A DNA stretch of 64,000 nt from Pterobdella sp. o SKG-2022 (lineage: Eukaryota > Annelida > Clitellata > Hirudinida > Piscicolidae), in contig OZ038320.1 of NCBI GenBank assembly GCA_964035795.1, forward strand, positions 13,561,126 to 13,625,125, read 5' to 3'. Positions 36,201 to 48,200 of this stretch are shown here, one piece after another. Position numbers and translations under genes: made by a program. Position 1 is the first letter of the stretch; every line of letters begins with the position of its first letter. Below the pieces are notes generated by a model, which saw nothing but the letters and a program-made list of their open reading frames with translations, ran no database searches and was not told the DNA's origin.

Positions 36201-39200
36201 ATATAATACTTCTTGAAACATCTAATGACTGAATCGCAACAGAAGCATACAAAGCTCTGGAGGCATCGATGGAACATTTGGAAGAGCTCTCAGGGGGGAT
36301 GATGCAATCAGTTGCTGCCATGCAGGACATGGTCGATTTCCATCGTTAGATTAATTTGTTGAATATTTCCATTGTACAATATTAAAAGTAGATTATCCGT
36401 GATTTTTCATAAGATAATTTATGAAATTCTGCATCAATTTTCGAAAGAGTTCATTGAATAGTCAAAATATAATAGGAAAATAAGTAAATAATTTCAACAG
36501 TTTTCAACGTCAATTTATGGAAAAAAAATTAGTACATTTACTGAGCAAGCAATAGCTATAATTTTCGATAAGTTTAGCCTTATCATAAAACATTAGCGAA
36601 AAAAAGTTCTTTTGAAAATAACTTTTTTTCGCTAATGTTTTATGATAAGGCTAAACTTATCGAAAATTATAGCTATTGTTTGCTCAGTAAATGTACTAAT
36701 TTTTTTTCCATAAATTGACGTTGAAAACTGTTGATATTGTTCATAAGTACATTAGGATGTTTCTACAAAGTAAAGTTAATAATTATTTAATTATTTCTTG
36801 CCACCAAGGTAATTTTATAAAGAGGGTGGCGTATATTTGCAGCAGTTTCAAGAACTTTTGTTCATGGTTATGTGACATGTTGTATTCAAAATGCCGGGTT
36901 TTCATGCAAGCGCCTTTCAGACAATGCCGGTTATATTACTATTCTGTCAAGATTTACATATTGAAATTGATATATATAAATCAGCCAAAGAATTCTCCAC
37001 TGGCACTGCAAAATTTCTTGGCAGATATTAATTATTACATTTAAAAAATTTTATATTATTATAGTTTAGCGCAACACATATAGATTTTTAATAATATGAA
37101 ACTTTATTTTCAGCTTTATTTACGAATTTAAACATTTATGCTTCACAAAAAAATACACTATTTTTGGTATAACACAGCTCACAAAAAGTCGCGCACTTAA
37201 TTTATGGAATAACTTTTTAACGAAAAGATCTTTTGTTATTGAATTTTGTTTGCTAGAGAGCTTTTATGGATTTAATTATTTGATACAACTTTAGCATAGA
37301 AAAAAATTATATTTTTGAAGTTATTCAATTTTTTAAAATCATGGGCCAAAAATCTGCTCAAAATAATTTGCGCACTATATAATTTGACCAAAAATGAGAG
37401 TAATTTATATTTAAATATAATTTTTCAAAAATTTATATATTAATGGTTTGCCCTTGGCACTTTATAACTTTAAGACATTGATTAGGCATTGACCCAATCA
37501 ATAATATGAGATATTTTTGAGACATACCCTGCCAAGCACGAAGAATGGCGATTTGGAGGTTTTGAACAGACTGATACTGTTTTCCGTTTTGATAAACCAT
37601 TTTGGTCAAATAGCCCTAAACGTTTTCAATAGGATTCAGATCTGGACTATTTGATGGCCATTCGAGAATTTTTGTTGTGAAATCCACTTTTTTGCTGATT
37701 ATCAAGTCTATCACACTTGATAATGTAAGATATTCTTACGAAAAGCTTAGTGATAACAAGTTTCTTAATAAAACCTTAGTGTTTGTTTCTATTATTTTGG
37801 ACTTGTGAATTGCAGCAATGTCTTGTTGGAAAAGAAATTTCTTGTCATGAAATTTATTCAGAAAGGGCAATGAGTAATTTTTCAATGTTTTGGAATATTC
37901 TTTGAGTTCTGACCTTCTTTCCAATTGCCAAATCAGTCTTTCCTTTCACGTTGATTCTGCCCCAAACCATCAATGATCCTTCGCCAAATTCCTGGATCTT
38001 TTCGCAAATCGTGCCAGTAGTACAGACATTCGTCTGGTCCATCAAAATTAAATTTTTTTTTTTCAGAAAAAATTATTTTTTCCAAAAAATTTTCTCTTCG
38101 GCAAACTTCATTATTTTTTCTTTATGAGATGCCTTTAGGTCTAGTGCTAGTTTGCATTTTGAATATTGCAGATTTTTAGAATCTTTAACACGACAAACTG
38201 CGAATGCAGCAACAAAAAAATCTAATGATTTTTTTATTGCTTTTGGAGAGATTTCTTGTTGCGAAGCGGTTTCAACTATGATGTAAGCATCTCTTTTCGT
38301 CAATTTTCTCTTTCTTCTACGTGTTTTTTCAAATTTTGTATTGTTTAAATTTTCCAAATAGTATCTTATTGTCGATTCCGAGTGTTTCAGCTGTTTGGAA
38401 ATTTTTCTGCAGCTCCAACCCTCCCTTTTACGTACTAATATTTCAACCTTGTCTTTCTCAGATAATTTTTCAAATCCTTTTTATAGCCCGTTTTCCTTTA
38501 CCAAGGGTTGGGCTTTTTGAAAGTTCTATCTCGAAGTCGGCCTTTCCATTTAGAGCGATCGAGTGGATCCGCACAAACCATGTCTAGCTTTCTTTTATCA
38601 TTCAATATGAGCTCATTCCAAGTCTTTTTGGGCCTACCAGGCTTCTTGCAAGTATCTAAATTCAACTTTCGCACCTGAGAAACCCAACCCACGCTACGCT
38701 CTACATGTCCGAACCATCTCATCCTGCTTGTACGAAGAACTACCTAAACATGCCGAATGCCAAGTTTTGAAAGGAGTGAGTGAGAGCAAACGTTATCATT
38801 CGTTTTGATGTTGCACATATCTCCAAGATAGCAGAACTCTGGGACAACTTCCAGTTTTTCATCACCAATCATCACTTCCTTCACTAATCTCCCAGGAACA
38901 GACCGTGCTGTACCAAGGCAACGAGCGCATTGGAAGTTAAGATCCGAAGTTAGAGAGCCTTTTATGCCGCTGCATTTTTTGTGTACCCATTGCCTGCAGC
39001 CTCCACACTGAATAGCATTTCTACCTAAGCCTGCTTGGCATACACCACAAGGATACTTTCCAGATTTTCTCAACACATCAAGGTTGGAACCAAAAACCAT
39101 TAGCTTTCTCTAACCTATATTCACCCTCAACCCCTTTTTCTCCATTTCCAATCTCCATGTTCTCATGTTCTCAACTTCACTAATAGTTCATTCATGGACT

Positions 39201-42200
39201 GAGCAAGTCGTCAGCATACAAGATCTCCCAAGGGCAACTTGTACGAAACTCCATAGATAAAGCTTCAAGCACAATAACAAAAAGTAATGGACTAATAACA
39301 GAACCTTGATGGACACCTACCCAAACATCAAACGAGTTGCTATAATCATCACCAACTCTCACCCTACTTCTCACTTCTTTGTACATGGATTGTACAATTC
39401 TCACAAGCCATTCATCAATTTTCAATTTACACGTACTCCACCAAATCACTTTTCGTGGCACTCTGTCGAAGGCTTTCTCCAGATCAATGAATGCTAAGTA
39501 GAGGGGCTTACTAGCAACCAGATGCTTTTTCTGTAACTGACGGAGGATAAATATGGCATCAGTTGTACCCCGACCTTGCATAAAGCCACATTGCATATCA
39601 TTAATCACCACTCTGTCTGATAAAACCTTCCACTACGCGCCCCAAAACCTTCATAACCTGATCAATTAACTTCAAACCTCTATAGTTAGACCTGTTTAAA
39701 GCATCACCTTTACCCTTATATACACTGACTATGTGACTTTCCTGCCACTCAGACGGTATACGGTTCTTAAAGATGATGTCTTCAATGAGATCTCGAATCA
39801 TACTAGCACCACTTGAACCCGCGGTCTTGAGCATCTCAGCAACAATACCTGAAGAACCCGCTTCTTTCCTAAGGCTCATCTTATTAATGGCCTTTCTAAC
39901 CATTGCTGTAGTGATAGGTTCGCTGGGACCTTCCACGGGATAGACTTCGGACAAACCACCTGGATTCCATGAAAACTCCACATTGAGAAGGTGCATATAA
40001 TGCTCTCTCCATGCTTCTTTTTTGGAATCAACATCCAGGGACATTAGGCCATTATTATTTCTCACCGGTTTATCCCCAATGATGTCCTGGTTCTCTCGCC
40101 GCATTTGCTTAGCCAGTCGATATATCTCAACAGATCTGGGATTGATTTTTTTGAACGCAATCTTCTCAGCATCAGTTTTGGCTATGTGTACAGCAAGGTT
40201 GGATGCACGTTTAGCCGCCTGATAAGCATCTCTGTCTCCTCCTGCTTTCTATACTTTGAAACATTTGCGTTTGTGGGACACAGCTTGCTGCATCTTGTCA
40301 TTCCACCATCAAGTCTGCCTCTTCCAGGTATGTTTTGCGGAGACTCCACAAACCTGTTTTGTAGCATTAATCAAATTGTTTTTCAGGTACTTCCAACGTT
40401 TATCCAAAGTTTTACTAGTTTCATTTCCTTGGATTAATGCATTAAAGAAATTACAAAATTCAACTTGATTTCCCAAGTCTTTTAGTTTCCAGACTTTTGT
40501 ACGAGGAACAAACCTTCTTTTGGGGTGAGCATGAGTGCAAACCTTGAAGTCACCAACCACCAGTCTATGCTGTGTTGCACACTTCTCCCCAACAATGACT
40601 TTCACATTAAATACCATTTTCTAAAACTTCTCTTATACAATATATAGTCAATCTGGGTTTTATAATCTCCTGACTGGCATGTAACCAGATGTTCAAATTT
40701 TTTCTTGAACCAGGAGTTACCAACAACCAGCTCATTGGCAACAGCAAATTTCAGCAGTTTTTCACCTTCATGGTTTCTTTTTCGCAAAGCCTGTCCACCA
40801 TGCACATCCTCAAAAGCAGTAGAGTGTGATCCTATATGGCTATTCCAGTCTCCACTTATGATTAGCTGTTCCGAAGATGAAACTCAACTATGGTGGATTG
40901 AAGCGCATAATAGAATTGATCTTTTACACTCTCACTAAGGTTAGCTTGAGGTGCATAAAAACTCACAAAAACAAACACAACTGATCCAACCACCATTCGA
41001 ATGAGAATGATTCTATCTGAAACTCTAATCACTTCAAACACGTTCTCCCACCACTTCTCAACCAGTAAAATTCCTACATCACAAGTGCCCTCATCATTCC
41101 CACAAGCAAAATATTTATATCGAGAGTCTCTGCCTGCAATAAGGTTTAAGGTTGGTCTTACAACGAGTCTCTTGTAAACAACACAGATCGACTTTCCTCC
41201 TCGACATGGTTTCCACCACTTCAGAAGCCTTACCCCTCATCGAACCAACATTCAAAGATCCGACTCAAAAAGGACTTTCATTAACTTTGTGGCAGTTTTT
41301 CTTGAAGGATGCCCTTCCTTTTGACCACTCTTTTTCAGATTTTTCTTCTTTTTTCTGGCTGGACCTGCAATTATTTTTGAAACTCTTACTGTAGTTATTG
41401 ATATTTTTATTTAACCTATTACTTTTATATATATTACTCCTAATGTTTAAACAAAAAACTCGGCGTTTCACTTGACGTGAGGGAGGATTAGTATTTTGGG
41501 ATAAACTTAACAAAAAATCTTTAGCGTATGACATTTTTTACTTAAAAAGTATTTCGAAATAAACATAAGTTAATTAGATAAATACTACAGTTTTTAAAAT
41601 ATCGCTAACGTATAAACTTACGATCGAAAAGAAAAAATTCGATAACTTGAAAAAAGTTAAGCTAAAGTTTTTAATATAAAATTCTAAAATAATTTTGATA
41701 AAAATAAAAAACAGGCCATGTCCAGAAAGCAGAAAAAATTACTTTGAAAATCAAATTCCGCAAACAGCCGAACATTTCGGTTGCTAACCAAAGATCATCT
41801 CTCGAAAAAAAAAGATATGTGGATTATTTTAAGCAGATTTTGCAAAAACGATTGTGAAAAACATCAAAAATATAATCAAGTTCGATGTTTTTGTTATTTT
41901 TTCAAAAAGTTTTCAATGATATAGATGAATGTAAGAAAATCAATCCTGGTCATAAGTTATTTCAAATTTTAGGGTGCGCAACTTTTTGTTAGCTGCACTA
42001 TATTTAAAAATTATTAATAAGTTAGCTATTGCTTTGTACCAGTAGATTTTTATAATTAATGTGGCGCTTTTTGAGCCACATCAAGCGATGTTTTGACGTT
42101 TTCAGCGTTTAGTTTTTACGGCCTTCGATCGTTAAAATCACTGCCATATAATTCTGCATTGCTCACAACTATTTTTTAAAATTTTCAACTTTTTTGAAAA

Positions 42201-45200
42201 ATTTTCAAATGCTAGTCAACAATTTTTGATACTGGATTCAGTAATAACTCTTCTCAAATACATTCAACTTTTCTTGTATTTCAAACTTAAAAAAATTATT
42301 TAAATGCTGAAATACAATTAAAAATAGACTAATACGTTCAGAGTTTTTAACTTGTTTGATTCCTTATAAATTCACCCAAATCTAATATTTGCAAATGTGT
42401 AAAAGGAAATTGCTTAATGAAAATCATAGCTAAAACGGGTTTTGCTTTTGATATTTTTTCAGCAGAAAAAATATTTTACTCATCATCAATTTCATGTAAC
42501 TTTTTTAAAAGCCACAATAAAATGAGTAATATTTTAGAACACTAATTAGTGTACAGAGATACAAAGCTTTTCGTTATCAACATAACATTTTCAAGTATGT
42601 GAAACACACCAACGGCACCGCTTATATATACTGATAATGGAGATAAAGTTAATTCTGAGCATCATAATTATTGCAAGGAAATATCACTAAAGCTATAATT
42701 TGAGATGAGCTATCGTGTAAATCAGAGATAGTAAAATGTGGATATGTAAGCAACGATAATAAAATGAGGCCTATTATGTAAAACCATTTCTAAATAATTC
42801 CTAATGTCCTTATGGTCATTTAAAGTGGGGCTTAGCATTTCAATTAAGAACGTTTCCAATCTTCTGGGGCACGCATTAAGGTTCTCCACGAGAATTTATG
42901 TTAAGGGTACTTCGATATGTGTTTGGCTGATTCAGAAGTCTCTTTCACTGCTTCATGTTCGGCCCATCTTACCTCAACGTTTCTTTTCGTTTCCCCAACG
43001 TACGTTTTCCCACAACTACATTCCCCTTTGTAAATCAGATTATGTATATGCGAAATTCTATCTCAAGGAAAAGAGGGACCTTATTTTGGATGTGCTCCAG
43101 GAGTATGAAAAAGTGATGACATTTTTGGTGAATGAGTCTAATTTATTGATGTACTTTTGTATGTGCAACTCATTTTTTGGACAGTAAGGAACTTTGAAGT
43201 GCATTTTTTTTATTTTCAAAGAGCCAGCAGGGGATCAAACTCTCTTCTTTCGGTGTGTCAAATTGTTCAAAAATGGCGTTAGTGAACTTGTCAGAAGCAC
43301 CCACACGTTTATATTTCTTACGTATCGCTCTATTCTAGTTCGAAATCTGGTTTGATCCTGCTGGCTCTATGCAAATCTCCTTTTATTAGATTTCTTTTGT
43401 ATTGCTTTGGAACCGACGATGTCTAATGGATCGGTAATTTATTCTCTTTTTGCACCACCTTACAACATAGAAAGCCATCTGGGTTTCTAGGTATTTGGGT
43501 GTCCGGGAGTTTTGTTCGATTCATTTCAATAGTCAGTTTTATATTTTTATAGAATGAGTCGAATTCGTTGAAAATTACATCGTCCTTGTCTTTCTTCCTT
43601 TTCAAATATGTGTCGTCTACATATCTCACGTAAAACAGTGGGTTTTGGGGGACAACAACTTTTTCTTCTGTATGGTTCAGAAAGCAACTGGAAAACACAA
43701 CGGATAAAGAGTTTCCATAGAAACACCGTCAATCTGCTCATATAGCTTTCTATTTGCTGAGAACACATTCTCTGTGGTGGGTTTCAACAAGAGTTGTGAT
43801 GTAATGAGACATCTTCCTCGTCACGTTGGAGTGAGGGTAAACTATTTAAGAGGGAGAGAAAGGATTGCGTGTTGAATATTATAAATTGATTTTCAGCCAA
43901 GGGCTTTAAGTATTGAGCAAGGAATTTACCAAAATTGTAAAAGCAAGTGCCTGTTTGATCAATTATTATACGTATTTATAAATTATTTTTATTCATAACC
44001 GATAAACTTTCGTATTTGTGTTTTTACCGTGGCAAAAAAGCTCGCAGGTTGGTTTGATGGAGGTCTGGTGAAATTGTATTTTTTTATGTATGTTCTTCAA
44101 ATATCTAAGCAGGAAGCTCCGTTATCACTAAATTAAGCGGTGTCGTTGGAGTGTTTTTCATACTTGAAAAAGTTATGTTGATAACGAAAAGCTTCGTATC
44201 TTTATAAACTAATTAGTGTTTTGAAATGTTACTCAATTTCATGTGAATACATTTGTTTCACAAAAATTTTTGAAAACCTAAAACTTTGAATAGCAATATC
44301 TACACAACAATAACAGGAAGCATGCTCATTGGGTAATCAGCTGGTTTTGTCCTTTCTTCTTTTCTCTGCAGAATTTTTGCAGTATCTTTCATGGTAACAT
44401 ACCTTAAAATTCAGTTCTCGAATATAAGAAATGCATTCCTATGATTATTATCTATAAGTACATTCGATAAATAATTTTTTTATTTTATTCGAATTTAATT
44501 GAAATAAGCCAACAAACCGCATCGCTCGTCGCACAGGTAATAGAGTAGAAGATTTGATGTTTATGCATTGGATTTAAATTTTGATGGGTATAAACCTGGC
44601 TGTCAAACTCACTAATTCATTTGAACCTAGTTCACACTTTAACATAGCATTATATGCTTTCTTTTTTCTTTTTTACCCCCATGTTCCGCCATTATATGCT
44701 TTTGACGTAAGTTATAGCAATAACTGTATTGTTGCATTGTTTTTATCAAACCATTCTTGGTTTTTAGACTTCAGAATTTTTACAGGCTATATCTCCTGTT
44801 TTTTTCTTATTTTTTTCCAAAACACCATTTTTTGAACCAGCTACATTCTGACGTTTAGGTGATCTCGTATCAAAACTACGGTTCTTAAGTTTAGCTCGAA
44901 TGAGCTGATGGTCAGTAACATGCAGCAATATGCATCGCACGGAAGATTTGCACATCGGCTATATCACGCCTTCAGACAAGCAGAAAATCAAGCAAACACG
45001 ATTGGTTCAAGCCAGGTTGCCTCCAGATAGTTTTGAACTTATCCTTTATTTGGAACATAGTATTGGGTATCTGAAAATCCGTTGCTATACAACATTAAAT
45101 CAATCAATCAATCAAATCCGTTTAATAGCCCGTTTTCCTTTACCAAAGGCTGAGCTTTTTAAAAGATCTATCTCGAAGTCGGCCTTTCCATTCGGAGCGA

Positions 45201-48200
45201 TCGAGTGGATCTGCACAAACCATGTCTAGCTTTCTTTTGTCATTCAATATGAGCTCTTTCAAAATCCTTTTGGGCTTACCAGGCTTCTTGCAAGTATCTT
45301 ACTTTAACTTTCGCATCTGGGAGATCCAACCCACGCTACGCTCTACATGTCCAAACCACCTCATTCTGCTTGTTCGAAAAACTACCTCAACATCCCAAAC
45401 GTCAAGTTTTGAAATAAGTGAAGTGGCTAAGAAAATAAATCCTTACTCATGTGAAGAACTATATATACACTGAATTTAAAAAATTTTACGTCGATCTATG
45501 AAAGAATTTTAGTGAATTTGTTTAGCAAAAAAAACAGCTATAAAAGTTACACTGAATTTCACAGTGTTAAAACGCATCGAGTCGTTTCAAACACCAACGT
45601 ACCCGGTTTTTTTTTCTTTTTTTTTTCCCTACCCCGAGCCCCCTAGTCCTGGTTGGGTGCTCCTCATGTCCCCATCAAGACCGTCCAGTGGTCGAAAAGC
45701 TCAGCCGCTCTCACGGAATCAGTCAACAGACTCTCGGGACCCAGTGTTAGTAATTATTTTAGGGCAGGTGAAGAGATGAGGGTTTTTATGGCGAAATGAA
45801 CATGAAGGTGAAAGATGAGATGAAGGTGAGATATTGTTGAGGTATGAGAAAATGAAAGAAGATTTGTTTAATCTGAGTTGGGCGAGAGTGCGGCGAGTGT
45901 GGTGGTCTAGGGTGGTTTCTGATTCATGAATGGGTGGGGGTTGCTTGCTGAGGATTTTGTTGTGAGTGGATGATATGTAGTCATGAACTATTTTTGTGTG
46001 TATTGTTTTCATGTTGTTTTTTATTTGTGTGTGAGAGGTGGTCTGGGTGGAGGAGGGTATGTTTAGGGTGTAGTTGATGTTGTTGAATGGGGATTGTTTT
46101 TTGTATCTGGGGTGGGCTTCTTGTGTGGTGAGTGGGTGTAAGAGATGAGTGGTGTGAAGGGTTTTTTGTTATAGTTGTGATATGTGAATTTTGAGGTGGT
46201 TTTGGAGTGAGAGGATTTTGGTCTCTGAGTGGAGGTGTTGGGTGTTGGTGTCTAGGGTGCAGCCAGTGATTGTTCTCAAGGCTGCGTTTGGATTTTTTGG
46301 AGTTTGTTGAGGGAGGTGGATGAGATGATGGGTGACCAGATGGTGTTGGCGTATTCGATGATGGGAAGGAGTAATGTTTTGTATGTGGTGATGAGTGTTT
46401 CTTTGCTTTTTCTTCAGTGTGTTGATGTGAGGAGTTTTAGGAGATTGACTGTTTTTTTTTGCTTTAGTGATGGTGTTGTCTGTGTGGGTATTTTAGTTTG
46501 GGGTCAAAAGTTAAGCCAAGGATGGTAGGGTTGGGAATGTTGTTGATGTGGATGTTCAGGGGTTCGTCATATTCTGATGGGTCTGGGGTCATGAGAGTTG
46601 ATGTGGTTTTGATAGGGTTGATTTGTAGGTTGTTATTGTGAGCCCATGCGTGTATTTCATTGAAATATGAGAGAAGGTTCTGGGTGGCTGTGTTGATGTT
46701 GGGGTGAAATGATGTTATGGTGATGTCGTCTGCGTAGGTGATGAGGTTGAGTGAGCTGTTTTTGGGGAGTGGTATGTCTGAGAGGTATATGTTGAAGAGA
46801 GTGGGTGATAGGACGCCCCCTTGGAGAACACCTGCTTTGATGTTTGTGTGTTTTGATGTGTGATTGTTTTATGAGGTGTATTGTCGGTGGCCTTCAGGGT
46901 AGTTGTCCAGGAATTTTATAATTGTTGTAGGAATGTGGGTATTGTGTATTTTGTGGATGAGTTGGTGGATGTTGACCGTGTCCGAATGCTTTGGTCATGT
47001 CGAGAGCGGTGAGGATTGTTCTATGGGGGGGTTTTTTGTTTATTGAAACCAGTGAGTATGGTGTTTTTGATTTGATGTAGGGCTGTGGTGGTGGAGTGTG
47101 CGGCTCTGAAGCCGTGTTGGTGTGTTGGGAGGATTATATTAGTGGTGATGTGTGGGAGGATGATTTTTTCTAGAGTTTTTGCTATGGGACAGAGTAGGGC
47201 TATTGGTCTGTATGAAGAGAGAAGAAAAGGGTTTTTGTTGGGTTTGGTGATGGGAATGATTTTCGAGGTTTTCCATATTTGGGGTATAGTGTTTGTGTTG
47301 ATTGTGATGTTGTAGAAGTTGGTTAGGTGTTTGATGGCTATTGGTCCTAAGTATTTGAGATGTTTGATGTTGATATTGTCTGGTCCTGAGAGTTGTTATT
47401 TTTAGATTGTTTTATAGCGAGGATAATATCTGATTTGGTGATTGTTATTGGGGTAGATGTGAGTGATTTGGTGAGTGTTTGTTATTCTGTGAGTGGGGTT
47501 GGAGAAGTATTCTGTGGTTGATTTGAAATATTCATTTAGTGTGTTGGCTTTTTGTGTGTCTGTGTGGGCTGTTTTGTTGTTGTGAGTGATGGTTGTATTG
47601 GTGGGAGTGGTAGGTTTTTTAGGGTTGAGGGCCTTTACTGTAGCCCATAGGTTTGAGATTTTTTTTTGTGGTCCCAGTCGGCTTTCAGGTGCTTTTCCCA
47701 TTTTTGTTTTTTGTGTTGTTGATGAGGTGGGTGATGTGTTGGTTGAGTGTGGGTAGTGAGGAATCTTTGTTATTAAGGGCTCTGGTGTGGTTTCGTTTCG
47801 ATATGACTGAGGAGATTTTTTCGGAAAGTGGGGTGTGGGTGGGTTTTATTGTTACTTCGGAAATTTTTTTGCGATCTGATGCGAGTATAGCGTTTGTAAT
47901 GAGGTGGTTAGGTGTGTGGGGGTCTTCGTGAAGAGGGGTGTTTTTGAGTGTGTGTTCTATGTCCTTGGTGTTTTGGTCTACTTCTGTGTGTTTGGCTTTA
48001 GCGCATAGGATGTTTTAAGATTTTTGAAGGTATAAAAAAACACGTTTTTGTTGGTAAAAGTTTTGATTTTTTTTTTATTATTTTTATTTTTTTAAGTTCA
48101 TGACTTACGAAAAGTCTTTCCGTTCGCTATTGACAATGCTTTTTTCGCTAATTCCCAGTTATTTCTAGATTGGATTATTGAAACTTTTTCTGTGCTCTGC

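Larger units (their letters stand above)
42537..44225 (-). mobile_element. Penelope-like element with inverted termini
   Basis: Minus-strand RT: EQIDGVSM (about 43740), VFSSCFLNHTEEKVVVPQNP, FYVRYVDDTYLKRKKDKDD (about 43645-43590; YVDD motif C), then EMNRTKLPDTQIPRNPDG. A GIY-YIG endonuclease follows: LIYKGECSCGKTYVGETKR (about 43040-42985), and the tail LSPTLNDHKDIRN (about 42815). Frameshifts break it. The same terminal segment (AACACTAAT, AAAGCTTCGTATC, ATACTTGAAAA) occurs at both ends in inverted orientation. It lies in intron 10 of the DCST-type gene. Confidence 0.85.

Noticed and set aside
44503..44532. Possible extra DCST-type exon (ANKPHRSSH)
   Set aside because: The exon ending 44393 joins in phase to about 48938 without it, and it would break the downstream phase.
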